The translations under genes and the position numbers were made by a program. Positions 48,457-60,318 of a stretch of 64,000 nt of DNA are shown here, in pieces. Origin of the DNA: Narthecium ossifragum (lineage: Eukaryota; Streptophyta; Magnoliopsida; Dioscoreales; Nartheciaceae); assembly GCA_963920575.1 (NCBI GenBank), contig OY986970.1, forward strand, positions 19,468,274 through 19,532,273. Direction: 5' to 3'. A model generated the notes under the pieces. It made no database searches, was not told where the DNA came from, and worked only from the letters and a program-made list of their open reading frames with translations. Positions within the stretch are counted from its first letter, which is position 1. Every line of letters starts with the position of its first letter.

Positions 48457-49497
48457 CTACCACTGCCGAGCTGACATCGCTGCCAAGGTCACTCTGCTGT
48501 CTCTGGTCTGCCTGCTGAGAGCGTCTGCTATGACGTTTGCCTTACCAGGGTGGTAATGCAACTCAAAGTCATAGTCCTCTAATAGCTCCATCCACCGCCG
48601 CTGTCTGAGCTTGAGGTCACGCTGGGTGAACAGGTGCGTCAAACTCTTATGATCAGAGTAGACCAGGAACCGCTCATCGTAGAGATAGTGCCGTTACGTC
48701 TTCAGAGCGAAGACAACCGCTGCAAGCTCGAGATCGTGGACTGGATAGTTCCTCTCATGGGTCTTCAGCTGCCTGGAACCGTAGGCTTCCACATGGCCCT
48801 CCTGCATAAGCACACAGCCTAGACCCTCTCCACTGGCGTCGCAAAAGACACTGTAGCCGACGCCTCGCTCTGGAACTATCAGGATCGGTGCACTCGTCAG
48901 TCTGGTCCTCAGCTGGATGAACGCCTGCTCGCAAGCCTCGCCCCAAACAAATGGGACCGCCTTCTGTGTCAACCTGGTCAGCGGCCCTGCAACCCTGGAG
49001 AAGTCCCGCATGAACCTCCTGTAGTAACCCGCCAAGCCGAGGAAGCTGCGGACCTCGAACACTGTCGTCGGTCTCTGCCACTGTATAACTGCCTCCACCT
49101 TGGCCGGATCAACTGAGATGCCTGCCGCTGACACCACGTGCCCCAGAAACTGTACCTCAGGAAGCCATAACTCACATTTGGAGGCTTTGGCATATAGCCT
49201 ATGCCCCCTCAACAACTGCAACACTGTCCTCAGATGCTGCTCATGCTCCTCCCCGGTACGTGAGTAGACTAGGATGTCATCGACGAAAATCACCACGAAC
49301 TGATCTAAGTACGGTCGGAAGACCCTCTGCATCAGATCCATGAACGCCGCTGGTGCGTTCGTCAAGCCAAACGGCATCACTGTGAACTCATACAACCCGT
49401 ACCTCGTATGGAAAGCCGTATTCGGGATGTCGCAATCCCGAATCCTCAGCTAATGATAACTGGTACGGAGATCGATCTTTGAAAAGACTGAAGAGCC
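48457..49497 (-). pseudogene. Tek-3 reverse transcriptase (main part) and RNase H
   Basis: Segment 49395-48694 has the [14 protein letters not shown] motif, catalytic [11 protein letters not shown] (F-V-D-D, as usual in Tekay/Del), [14 protein letters not shown], the RNase H start [13 protein letters not shown] and [17 protein letters not shown] stop near 48692 is followed in frame by YSDHKSL and [19 protein letters not shown] to 48457. Between 49497 and 49395 a stop interrupts the K-I-D-L-R region. Catalytic residues are present, but the polyprotein is cut at least three times. Confidence 0.92.
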
Positions 49498-50330
49498 TTA
49501 GAGCTGGTTGAACAAGTCATCGATCCTCGGCATCGGATACTTGTTCTTCACCGTCACCCTGTTAAGCTTCCTGTAATCAATGCAAAGACGAAGCGTACCG
49601 TCCTTCTTCTTTGCGAACAACACAGGAGCTGCCCAAGGTGACGTGCTGGCACGGATGAAACCTCTACCGATCAACCCGTCCAGCTGGACCCTCAGCTCCC
49701 TCTGCTCTGCTGGTGCCATCCTGAAAGCTGGCAGAGAGATCGGCCTGGTATCCGGTACAAGATCTATCTGGAAGTCTACTGCTCTGGAAATAGAAAGGCC
49801 CGATAGCTCGTCTAGGAAGATGTCAGCAAACTCACAAACCACTGCAGGCAAACTGCTCTCTCGACTGCCCTCTGCAGCGAACAAGGAAAGGCGCACCAGT
49901 AAAGCTGACAGCTGGCCCTTGCGCCTAGAAAAACAACCACACATGAGGGAATCGGCCGACTGGCGATCCCCCAGCAAAACAAAACGAGCGCCGTCAGGTG
50001 TCCAGGCAGTCACCCTGCGACGGCAACAGTCGATGACGGCTCGGTATGAAGTCAACCAATCCATACCGAGAATCACGTCGAACCCGATCATGTCTAGCAC
50101 CCGAAGGTCTAGAAAGACACAAAGGCCCCCAACCTCAAACTCGCAAGAACAACAGATCTGCTCAACACGAGTCCCTCCGCCGACCGGTGTGTCTAGGTGT
50201 AGTGTGACTCCAAGTGGCTCAGTCTCTAGCCCTAGCGATGCCACACAGTCGCTGGCTACAAAGGAATGCGACGACCTAGAATCTATCAGAACATCTACAA
50301 ATGAACTGAAAAGCTGAAAGGTACCTCTGA
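49498..50330 (-). pseudogene. Tek-3 aspartic protease and start of RT
   Basis: Minus strand. Near 50290 the protease active-site segment reads [11 protein letters not shown]; the catalytic Asp-Ser-Gly/Ala of the family has Arg in place of the small residue. GMDWL (inside [19 protein letters not shown]) and the [25 protein letters not shown] link follow, then the RT start with [20 protein letters not shown] and [11 protein letters not shown] stop closes the segment at 49498. The Arg makes the protease probably inactive. Confidence 0.88.
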
Positions 50331-50363
50331 GGACTGGAGGGTCAACTGGGGCTGGTGGAAGAG

Positions 50364-51320
50364 CTAAAGTCTGCTGGGGTGGTGGGTACTGGTAAGGCTA
50401 GAAAGGTGGTTGAACTCGGTCTGGATACTCACGGTCTGGAAGTGCGTAGACTCCCCCTCTGGGCCCGCCACGACCTCTACCGTGACCTCTGCCTCTCCCG
50501 GCTCCTGGTGTCCGCCTGCTCTGCCACGAACGAACTGTGCCCTCAACGTCGGACAGTCTCGGCGAAAGTGCCCTGGCTGCTGGCACTCGAAGCACATGGG
50601 AGGTCCGAGCGCTAGCTGCTGGCTCTGGCCTCTTCCGGACGTCTGCCCCTGAGGCCCAGCCGTGAGAAGTGGCTGGCCTCCCTGCCTGGGCTGCTGCTGG
50701 TACTGGGGTGGGTGACGCTGGTAGGCTACTGGTGTCGTGGGTACCTCTGCCGCGGCCTCCACGGGCCTCCTCTGCCCTGAGCTGCTCTCTGCGGCTGTCC
50801 TTCGCCACTGGCACTCGCAGACGACGTCGGCTGGACTGCCCTGGGCCTCGGCTCCTGCAACTGGGCCTCAACAGCTAAGGCACAGTCCAGCGCCTCTGCG
50901 TACGTGCTAGCGCGCTGAGCCGTGATCAGCCGCCTGAGCTCGGGCCTAAGCCCCCACTGGAACTGCTCCGCTCTGGCAAGAGGGTCCGTCGACACCACCC
51001 CGGCAAATCTGGCTAGTCTAGTGAACCTAGCTGCATACTGCACTACCGACTGAGTACCCTGAGAAAGGGTCTGATACTCACGGACAAGGGTCGAGCGAGC
51101 ACTGCGGGGAAAGAACGCGCCGAGAAAAGACGAACGAAACACGGCCCACGATGGGTCACTCCCGTCCATAGCGGCCTGAACAGAGCGCCACCAGTCCAAA
51201 GCGTCCCCGTCGAGCTGGAATGTGGCAAGTCTGACCCGAATCCGGTCATCCTGGACGAACAGAGTGTCAAGGACGCGACTGACTCCCTCTAGCCAGTCGT
51301 CCGCCACCAGCACCGCTGAA
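50364..51320 (-). pseudogene. Tek-3 gag with zinc knuckle
   Basis: 51313-50726 holds the retrotransposon gag domain (LDWWRSVQ, FRSSFLGAFFP, YAARFTRLARF, RFQWGLRPELRR-like run). After a frame change near 50740, segment 50762-50364 carries Gln/Pro-rich sequence and one C-x2-C-x4-H-x4-C knuckle (CFECQQPGHFRRDC), then enters the protease region. Packages the element RNA. Broken by the frame change and by a stop near 51316. Confidence 0.9.
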
Positions 51321-51753
51321 CCTAGGCGGGTTCAGCCTCTGGAAGTCGACCACCGCTGTCACGACAGCACGCTAGTCGAGTGGAGGAGAGACCTCCTCGG
51401 CGATGAAAGAAGCATCCTCCTCCATCACGACCTCAATCCTCGGCTCTGGTTCCGGTGCAGGTCCCCGGGGCAGGGCTGTGTTGGCCCCTAAGGCCCGTCG
51501 GGCGGCGCGCTCGTCGTGCGCACTATCACGACCCAATACTGGACAGCTAGCCCGGCTCCCTGTCTTCTGCACGTTTACTAGAGACGACACGTGTCCACCC
51601 GAAAGAAATCAAAACACAACAGCAATCAATAAGCAAAAGCATAACATACATGAGCACGAACAAGCACACAGGGATGCTCTACTCCTAGAACTATCCCAAA
51701 CCGCGCTCAAAACCTTAACCGCAAGCCTAATCCTATTCCTGGGACCTACAGCA
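51321..51753 (-). other. Tek-3 5' leader
   Basis: Between gag and the primer site. The first part, up to about 51590, is open in several frames and could hold the gag N-terminus. No further feature recognised. Confidence 0.55.
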
Positions 51754-51766
51754 TGTTCTGATACCA
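51754..51766 (-). other. Primer binding site of Tek-3 (initiator tRNA-Met)
   Basis: Minus-strand reading TGGTATCAGAACA; the first ten bases match the complement of initiator tRNA-Met. Three bases from the LTR start at 51770. Confidence 0.88.
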
Positions 51767-51769
51767 AGT

Positions 51770-52376
51770 TGTCACACCCCGACCCAGAAAACCCATCCAG
51801 AACGGGGCATGAGGGTTCCTATCACTATTCATATCCAATTGGTGCGATACAAAGTGAAAGAGATAGATAAATTTAAACAATTTATATTCCAGAGGCGAAA
51901 CAGAAATTGAATTCACATATATACATCAAATTGTACGGTTACAAAATTCTATATCAAAATCCTCCAAAGAAAAGATTTATACAATGATCCCAAAATTCCT
52001 CGAAAGATGTTTATAATATACAAACTTTCAAAAAGGTACAACAATCGTCCTCCAGCAACCTCAAGCGCCTCTGGAAGTACTCGTGCCGCCAAACGCAGAT
52101 CCCGCCGGCTCTACTGAAGAAGAACTGGCGCCTGCACCTGCAAACGCAACCCGGGTAGGAGTGAGCGATAAGCTCAGCAGGGTTCTACTCTACGACACAC
52201 AGAAAGGAGGAAAACAACAACAATGTTGTCTCCCCGCTCAAGCCTAAGGAATGCCACGGGGTCTCACAACCCCTATCGACTCCCCAAGGTATCCTACTCT
52301 TCTCAACCGACCATGCTGGGAACATCAACCAACACGCTGGGAGGAAAAGAACCAGAACCAGTAGGATCACCGATAC
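51770..52376 (-). repeat. 5' LTR of Tek-3, first part
   Basis: Matches 25336-25945. Interrupted by unit B-C; the last bases GATAC (52372-52376) are the left duplication. Confidence 0.92.
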
Positions 52377-54945
52377 TATGAGGACCTGTCTCTCCATTCC
52401 TGAGTCGACCACCTGGGTCAGGCCCGTGGCTTTTTGTGGACCGCAAGGGCAATTTGGTAAATTGCGCCTTGTCGGTTTGTTTCACACCCGCGAATGCACA
52501 CACTGACCTTGTTTGTGTTAGTATTGGATTAGAATGGTTAGGTGGACCCGGGATCGGAAGATCCGGGCTTGGGCTTGTGTTTTAGCCCAAGTTTGGCTTT
52601 CTGGGCAAAGGGGATCGATCTTCCTTGCTAGAAGATCGATCTTCCTTGCTAGAAGATCGATCTTCCTTGCTAGAAGATCGATCTTCCTTGCTAGAAGATC
52701 GATCTTCCTTGCTAAGAAGATCGATCTTCTTTGAGAAGAAGATCAATCCTTCTCTACCAGAAAGTCGCGACAGTTTAGCTTGGAGAAGACGGCCTCGTGG
52801 CCGTCGTCCTCCATTGTCAGGAGAAGAGAGGACTTCCTCTCCTCTCCTTCCCCTTTTCCCCTCCTTCTCCGGCCTTCCCCCCTCACTCTTCTTCCTCTTC
52901 TCTTTCCCCTCCTTCCTTCCTTCTTCTTCTTCCCGCGGGCTCTATTTCCCCTGTTCTGGCAGCCCCTTCTTCTCGTCCTTTCTCCCTCCTCCGGCCACCG
53001 TTTTGGGAGCTTGAAGGCTCGTTGGATCCGTGGCGGCATGAGGAAAATCTCTGGCATGGTTTGGAGCCTGGTTGGTGACTGTTTAGCGGGGAATCAACCG
53101 AGGAGTGCGTTTCCGGTAGGTGTTCTACCTACGTGAGTTGTTTAAGGGTGTTCTCTTGTTCTAGCCGTTAGATCTTACTGTATTTGTGTTGTTGTGTGCA
53201 TGTTGCTTAGTATAATTTTTGGTTTAAGTTTCATAAGCTTTGGTTGAGATTTTAGTAGGATTTAAGCATGTTTAATCTCGGATTTTCCGGTTTCTGCTGT
53301 TCTTGAAGAACAGCCGGTTTACGGCGCGTGTTCCGGTTTGTACAAGCATGATATTGACTTATGATGAACATGAGAGTTGTATATCTCTGAGTTAGCTTTC
53401 CATTCCAGCTTATTTTATATTTTTCCGAGTTTTCTACGAATTGTGGTGATTTTGCTCGTGACCTGCGACGAGACTGATCTGAAGCTGGTATGAAGCTGTT
53501 TGGATCGATCCAAATATTCCGGATCGATCCAATATTTTCTGGATCGATCCAAATGTTCCGGATCGATCCCAAGGCTGTTTGATGGGGTTTTATTGATTTT
53601 TTTAGTGGTTTTGATTAGTGTTTTTCCGGTGATCGAACCGTTGGATGTTTCTCGATTTTGGATATGTAGATCCCAGCATATAGATCTACTGGAGTCTAAG
53701 TTGGATCTTGAATCCGACGTCGTTTGGATGTCGGATCAACGAGGTCAACTAGCTGCTATGTAGAGAATGTTTTGGTGTTTTAAATATGATATTATATGTT
53801 CGGATTATAATATTATACTTTACTGTTCATCGATTTTCGGGGTTGCTTCCCGTTGCAGGAGTTCGCGGTTGACGGTCGTGGACCATCGTAATGCCGGGAC
53901 CCGCTGCGGATCGGCTGGCAGCGGTTGGTAGTACCGCTGCAGCGATCCTGTTGGACTTGTATGCTGCCTTGACATACTGTTGCCTTGACATACTGTTGCA
54001 TGCCTACTTCTCTTACCTGTGTATGTTCATAGCATGCATTCTCTGTTGTGCATTAGTTGCATGGTTAGGGCTGGGTGATTTGTGGATCGCCGTCCCGAGG
54101 CTGGAAGCTCGGATTTAGCCCTAGGACCGAGGTTGGGTGGTTTGGACTCGGTTCGAATTGTGGTGTCCAGTCAAACTTGATGAAAGGCATAGATGACTGG
54201 TACACATGTTGCTTGGTGATTATAGAGGTCGTGTTGGCCTCGAGCCAGATGTTGAGGGTGCAACCGGTGTCGGTTCTTGTCCTTTGGGGGCCGTCGGAGT
54301 AAGTCCAGCCCAGGCAGTGTCTGTTCCTGCCCGTAGTGGCGACCAGTGTGGGCCGTCGGAGTTAGTCTAGCCCAGGCAGCTGGAACCCTGCGACGCTAAG
54401 TGTATCCAGGATGGGACTAGTCCTTTGGGATGACATGGTTGGGTATGCCTAGGGAAACCGGCTAAGGGTTATGGGACCCTTGCTGCACACCCAAGTCTTG
54501 CTTGGAGGCAACACTGTTGCGTTCTTCCTTCCTTCTGTGTGACGTAGTGTAGAACCCTAGTGAGCTTTATGCTCACTCCTTCCTGGGCTGCGTTTTGCAG
54601 GTGCAGGCGCCAGCTCTTCTTCAGTAGCCCCTACCGGGCAGGTGTTTGGTGGCGCGGCGGCGTCTGGCGGGGTATGAGGATCGGTGATCACTTTCTCTAC
54701 ACTTTTTGTTATATTTAGTCTCCTACGGGAGTATGATGTATAAACTGTTGTAACCCTTTTGAGGTTTTGGATTATTATATTATTTATGTTGAGGTTTGAA
54801 ATCATTGTATTATTCAGGGGTGCTCATGAACTGTTTAATGAAACCAGTAGGTTAGAGGGAGCCCCTCGCCATTATTTTCGCATTTAGTTAGGTTCCAGTT
54901 CGCGTCGCCCGGCCCGGTTAGGCTTTCACGGGTCAGGGTGTGACA
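52377..54945 (+). repeat. LTR B
   Basis: 2569 bp, TATGAGGACC (mutated TGTGAGGACC) to GTGTGACA. U3 module at about 52445-52492. 21-bp minisatellite at 52613-52745, GGATCGATCC words at 53500-53575. Confidence 0.9.
52613..52745. repeat. 21-bp minisatellite in LTR B
   Basis: Units start at 52613, 52634, 52655, 52676 and 52697, each GATCGATCTTCCTTGCTAG plus two A; then a 22-bp unit at 52719 and degenerate units. LTR C has only one or two at the same place (55208-55282). Confidence 0.95.
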
Positions 54946-54970
54946 GAGATTTCCTTTAAGGGTATTAGGA
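54946..54970 (+). other. 25-bp remnant between LTRs B and C
   Basis: Ends TTTAAGGGTATTAGGA, similar to the sequence beside the 3' LTRs of Tek-1 to Tek-3 in opposite orientation. It is taken as the last trace of the internal region. Confidence 0.6.
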
Positions 54971-57418
54971 TGTGAGGACCTGTCCCTCCATTCCTGGGTC
55001 GACCACCTGGGTCGGGCCCGTGGCTCGTTGTGGACCACAAGGGCAATTTGGTAAATTGCGCCTTGTCGATTTCTTTCACACCCGCGAATGCACACACTGA
55101 CCTTGTTTGTGTTAGTGTTTGATTAGAATGGTTAGGTGGACCCAGATCGGAAGATTCCGGCTTGGGCTTGTGTTTTAGCCCAAGTTTGGCTTTCTGGGCA
55201 AAGGGGATCGATCTTCGTTGCTAGAAGATGGATCTTTCTTGCTAAGAAGATCGATCTTCTTTGAGAAGAAGATCGGTCCTTCTCTACCAGAAAGTCGCGG
55301 CAGTTTAGCTTGGAGAAGATGGCCGTCATGGCCGTCGTCCTCCATTATCAGGAGAAGAGAGGACTTCCTCTCCTCTCCTTCCCCTTTTCCCCTCCTTCCC
55401 CGGCCTTCCCCCCTCACTCTTCTTCCTCTTCTCTTCCTCTTCTCTTTCCCCTCCTTCCTTCCTTCTTCTTCTTCCCGCGGGCTCTGTTTCCCCTGTTCTG
55501 GCAGCCCCTTCTTCTCCTCATTTCTCCCTCCTCTGGCCACCGTTTTGGGAGCTTGAAGGCTGGTTGGATCCGTGGTGGCGTGAGGAAGATCCCTGGAATG
55601 GTTTGGAGCTGGGTTGGTGACTGTTTAGCGGGGAATCAACCGAGAAGTGCGTTTCCGGTATATGTTCTACCTACGTGAGTTGTTTAGGGGTGTTCTTTTG
55701 TTCTAGTCGTTAGATCTTGCTGTATCTGTGTTGTTGGGTGCATATTGCTTACTATAATTTTTAGTTTAAGTTTCATAAGCTTTGGTTGAGAGTTTAGTAG
55801 GATTTAAGCATGTTTAATCTCTGATTTTCCAGTTTCTGCTGTTCTTGAAGAACAGCCAGTTTACGGTGCGTGTTCCGGTTTGTACAAGCATGATATTGAC
55901 TTATGATGAACATGAGAGTTGTAGATCTCTGAGTTAACTTTCCATTCCAGCTTATTTCGTATTTTACCGATTTTTCTACGAATTGTGGTGATTTTTCTCG
56001 TGGCCTGCGACGAGACTGATCTGAAGCTGGTATGAAGCTGTTTGGATCGATCCAAATATTCCGGATCGATCTAATATTTTCGAGATCGATTCAAATGTTC
56101 ATGATCGATCCCAAGGCTGTTTGATGGGGTTTTATTTACTTTTTTAGTGGTTTTGATTAGTTTTTTTTTCTGGTGATCGAACCGTTGGATGTTTCTCGAT
56201 TTTGGATATGTGGATCCTAGCATGTAGATCTACTGGAGTCTAAGTTGGATCTTGAATCCGACATCGTTTGGACGTCGAATCAACGGGGTCAACTAGCTGC
56301 TATGTAGAGAATGTTTTGGTGTTTTGAATATGATATTATATGTTCGGATTATAATATTATACTTTACTGTTCATCGGTTTTCGGGGTTGCTTCCCGTTGC
56401 AGGAGTTTGCGGTTGACGGTCGTGGACCGTCGTAATGCCGGGACCCGCTGCGGATCGGCTGGCAGCGGTTTGTAGTACCGCTGCAGCGATCCTGTTGGAC
56501 TTGTATGCTGCCTTGACATAATGTTGCATGCCTACTTCTCTTACTTGTGTATGTTCATAGCATGCATTCTCTGTTGTGCATTAGTTGCATGGTTAGGGCG
56601 TGGGTGATTTGTGGATCGCCGTCCCGAGGCTGGAAGCTCGGATTTAGCCCCAGGACCGGAGTTGGGTAGTTTGGACTCGGTTCGAATTGTGGTGTTCAGT
56701 CAAACTTGATGATAGGCTTAGATGACTGGTACACATGTTGCTTGATGATTATAGAGGTCGTGTCGACCTTGAGTCAGATGTTGAGGTGTAGCCCGTGTTC
56801 CACTGTGTTGACCCTTGAGTAGAGAGGTTGTCTACTTAGCGGTGCTATTTCCCGCCTGCAGTGCCGTTCCCTGCTTGTGGGCCAGCAGTGTTGTTTTCCT
56901 GCTACTGAGTGCGACCATGTTCGTGGGCCTCAGGGACACGCGGTGGGGTTATGGGACCCCTGTATACACCCAGGTCTTACTTGAGGACGACACTCTTGCG
57001 TTTCCCTCTTCCTTCTGTGTGCCGTAGTGTAGAACCCTACTGAGCTTTGTGCTCACTCCTATCCGGGCTGCGTTTGCAGGTGCAGGCGTTAGCTCTTCTT
57101 CAGTGGCCTCAACCGGGCAGGTGTTTGGTGGCGCGGCGGCGTCTGAGGATTGGTGATCACTTTCTACACTTTTTTTTGTTATTATAGTTAGTCTACTACG
57201 GGAGTATGATGTATAAACTATTGTAACCCCTTTTAGGTTTTGGAATATTATATTATATCTGTTGAGGATTGAAATTATTGTATTATTCAGGGGTGTTTAT
57301 GAACTGTTTAATGAAACCAGTAGGTTAGAGGGAACCCCTCGCCTTTATTTCCGCATTTAGTTAGGTTCCGGTTCGCGTCGCCGGGCCCGGTTGGGCTTTC
57401 GCGGGTCGGGGCGCGACA
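54971..57418 (+). repeat. LTR C
   Basis: 2448 bp, TGTGAGGACC to GCGCGACA. Mostly near-identical to B by eye, but its block at about 56780-56960 resembles solo LTR A (about 46720-46920) rather than B. Confidence 0.92.
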
Positions 57419-57423
57419 GTTAC

Positions 57424-59230
57424 CCAGCAGGAAACCCCTGCCTGGGGACCATGTCAGGGACATCGACAACCATCCTTAACACTTAGCCTCTGGAAGACAA
57501 CACGACCTTTAAACCTCAAATCATTGATCAGAGTCAACTATAACACATCCTCGATAACATGAGATTCAATTAAATCACGCCCTAATGCTTACTACCCAGC
57601 CACGGTCCTAAGGCTAGATCCGAGCTACCCGAGAGCCTCGGATCGGCGATCAACCCATCACCCGCCTAACCTCATATGCCTCTAATGCATACAATGCATG
57701 AACCTATATAAACATCTACCCTAGATGTCTCTAAATGCAACAACATTAGTTATAGGTTCAACAGATATACAATAGCCCTCGGCACTCGCCGGCAAGAGGC
57801 TAAGGTTCCACAATTCCACATTAGCTAGCACTCATAGCTAGCTAATGGCTAAGCAAACAATTAAACATTTAATTACCAACCAAACATGTATTTAAATGCA
57901 AGCCAAACCATCAATTTACTCAAAAGGGATATACACGCGATTCAATCCTCAATCTCAATAGAAATCCCTTAAAAACTCCATGAAAACAGCATGCAAACTT
58001 CCCAACATGTTTAGATATCAATTACTAATGAAAGCCATTCAAGAAAAGACAGAAATAAAGTTCCAGGGCCCACGGTCGATGCGACGGTCGACCGTGAGGC
58101 CACGGTCGATGTCACGGTCGACCGTGAGACCAAAACGAGGAAAACCAAAAGGGCTACGGTCGATCGGTACATCGACCATGGAAAACCCAGAATGGGACAG
58201 AGCCTCACGGACGATGCGATGGTTGATCCGACAGTCGACCGTGAGGCGGAATGAAAAAGGGAGGGAGCCCGCGGTCGATCGGTGCATCGACCGTGGGAGA
58301 CCAAAAACCCGACAGAGCCCGATAGACGATGAGATGGTCGATCCGACGGTCGACCGTCAGGCTCAAAAGACGAGTATCAACACTTGACGGTCGATCCACC
58401 GATCGACCGTCGAGCCTACTGCACAGTTCATTAGAACAGTGTCGAAAATCCAATTTCTTGGATTTGAATGATCAAATCAAGTTGGAAGTTGATGAAACTT
58501 TGCAATCATGCGTAATTAACGATGAGGAATCCAATGGTGTGAAGAAATCAGATTTTTGATGGTTAAATCTCCTATCTAGGTCAAAACAGGCGAAAATCGA
58601 CAAAACGGCGATAATACAGAAACCAGTCGTTAAAATACGGAAAACACAAGGTAAGTATACTCCAAACCATTCACAACACATGTGCAATGAGTCACATAAC
58701 ATTCTAACAAGTATTCGTACAGCGAAAAGGCATAAAACCTATCCTAGGAGAACCCGATCATAGGATCGAGGTAGAAACACCTACCTGAGCAAGTAGGGCA
58801 GCTCCTCCACTCGTCCAACCAGTCAAACCGCCAAGATCCGCTCCTCGAAAGCCGCGCTCCGAAGCCCTAGCATAGCCGTAGGAGAGAGAGAGAGAAAACG
58901 ACAGGAGAAGAGAAAGAAAGAGAGAGAAAGGTACATGCCTTATATAGAGATTAGGATCGATCTCAGCCGTCCGATTCGATCTTTCCCGATTGAGCTTCGA
59001 TCTTCCGATCGGACGCACCCTTAAGATTCTAATCAAACACATACATCAATCCAAGGCCGTGTGTGAAACACGGGTGTGAAACCGACCACCAGAGGGCATA
59101 TTTACCTAAATACTCATGGGGTAAAAACCACCATACGATCGCCCGATCGTACCTGACGCGGAAACAAAGCAACAGGAAAACGGCCCTCGACCCACGCGGT
59201 CGAGCCAGGTCAGAGGGACGGGCCCTCACA
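57424..59230 (-). repeat. 5' LTR of Tek-3, second part
   Basis: Matches 25946-27763. Preceded by GTTAC (57419-57423) and followed by GTAGC (59231-59235). It contains the second copy of the palindrome cluster. Confidence 0.92.
58072..58422. repeat. ACGGTCGACCGT palindrome cluster (Tek-3 5' LTR)
   Basis: Partner of 26588-26945. TCACGGTCGACCGTGA is kept at 58112-58127. It is shorter than its partner by one repeat region near 58210-58240. Confidence 0.9.
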
Positions 59231-59235
59231 GTAGC

Positions 59236-60300
59236 TGTAGAAGCAATTATGATCACATATTGGTCGCAAATAATACAAAGGATGTCATTATATCTATTTG
59301 TTATGACCACTGTTCTGGTCACAAATAGTAATTTTTGGTTACTAAAAATAAATACTAATTATGAAAAACAAATGTTCTCATTATAACGATATGCTCAATA
59401 TCAACCACACTAATTTATAACCACAAAACTTGAAATACTAAAACTTCATATTAATTCAAAGTAAAAAATTCAATTTCTTATCTAAAAGAATGTTTTGATC
59501 CAAAATAATGCTTGCTAATTGAAATATTTAAATTTGTTGAAACATTATGGAAAATACAAGTTCTATTACAAAAGTGATGTGCTTAACATCACGAATTGGA
59601 TCATCACGCCTCTAGTCATTTCTTCCTTGCAGGAAACCATAGCTTAATCGTCCCAAATCAGTTCGCCAATTGCTGCATTGTTGACCTACAGTGTTCCCAA
59701 TATAAATGTCTGATTCCCTTTTAAACTACAACTAGGAAGACAAGAAACAAGAAACCAATCATCCTTACTTATGAAATCAGACAATAATCACCATCTACAT
59801 TAAAACAGTAAAAGAAAAGGGCAGAATACTAAAGCCAACTGTGTCTAACACCTAACTATTAACAACAACATATGCCATGAACGCAAATTAATTTTCATAT
59901 GCTAAAGCAACTTCATGAAACCACAATCGTTTCTACTAAAGACACCAAGGTTCTAGTATTCTTTTGCCACCTGCAAACTCATTCCAAGCAGCCATCAATA
60001 CTCATCACAAAACTTGTTGGCAAGCCCAATCCAACTCTTATCCATCTCAAAATTCCTACCAAAGACAGACAACTTAGGTACATAACTAAATGTATGTAAG
60101 GGGAGATGCAACAAACTTGCAAGGTGCCGAGGAGGGGCCAAGGAGGAGCTAAGGGTGTTGGGCAAGGATCCTAGATCTTATATCCAACCAAGGGATCATT
60201 GAGAAATTTTTGTAGCAAGTTTATCCTCTTTACTTATGAGCTTAACTTTGTAAAACTACTTCAAGTTTTGAAGTAGAACTTGAGAGAGAGATCCAATAGT
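59236..60300. other. Continuation of the CACTA fragment, then A/T-rich sequence
   Basis: 59236-59350 contains TTGGTCGCAAATAATAC and related words that continue the subterminal repeats of 24990-25335. Beyond this it is A/T-rich with no clear gene; I found no matching CACTA end. Small open frames (for example 59899-60099) resemble nothing I know. Confidence 0.5.
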
Positions 60301-60318
60301 GAGTTGGAGAGATTGTAA

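Larger units (their letters stand above)
52377..57418 (+). mobile_element. Unit B-C: two Tekay-type LTRs with 25 bp between them
   Basis: LTR B (52377-54945) and LTR C (54971-57418) are in the same orientation, flanked by GATAC (52372-52376) and GTTAC (57419-57423), a duplication with one mismatch. The matching uninterrupted site in the other Tek-3 LTR (25931-25944) reads GGATCACCGTTACC, confirming the insertion point. The 25-bp spacer ends in TTTAAGGGTATTAGGA, which looks like the bases just before a 3' LTR. So gag-pol and primer site are lost. B and C differ in a block near 54250-54470, unexpected for LTRs of one element. Confidence 0.85.
25336..59230 (-). mobile_element. Tek-3: Tekay/Del-like LTR retrotransposon carrying three nested insertions
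   Basis: Minus-strand Ty3/gypsy element with a perfect GTAGC duplication (25331-25335 and 59231-59235). 3' LTR 25336-27763; 5' LTR 51770-52376 plus 57424-59230; initiator-Met primer site at 51754-51766; gag, protease, RT, RNase H, integrase and a chromodomain-like tail in the order expected for a chromovirus. Interrupted by Ath-1 (28220-44697), solo LTR A (44765-47407) and unit B-C (52377-57418). Removing these leaves about 9.7 kb. All reading frames are broken by stops or frameshifts. Confidence 0.93.

Noticed and set aside
52613..52745. CRISPR-like direct repeats
   Set aside because: Units are contiguous 21-bp tandem copies without unique spacers, inside a plant LTR.
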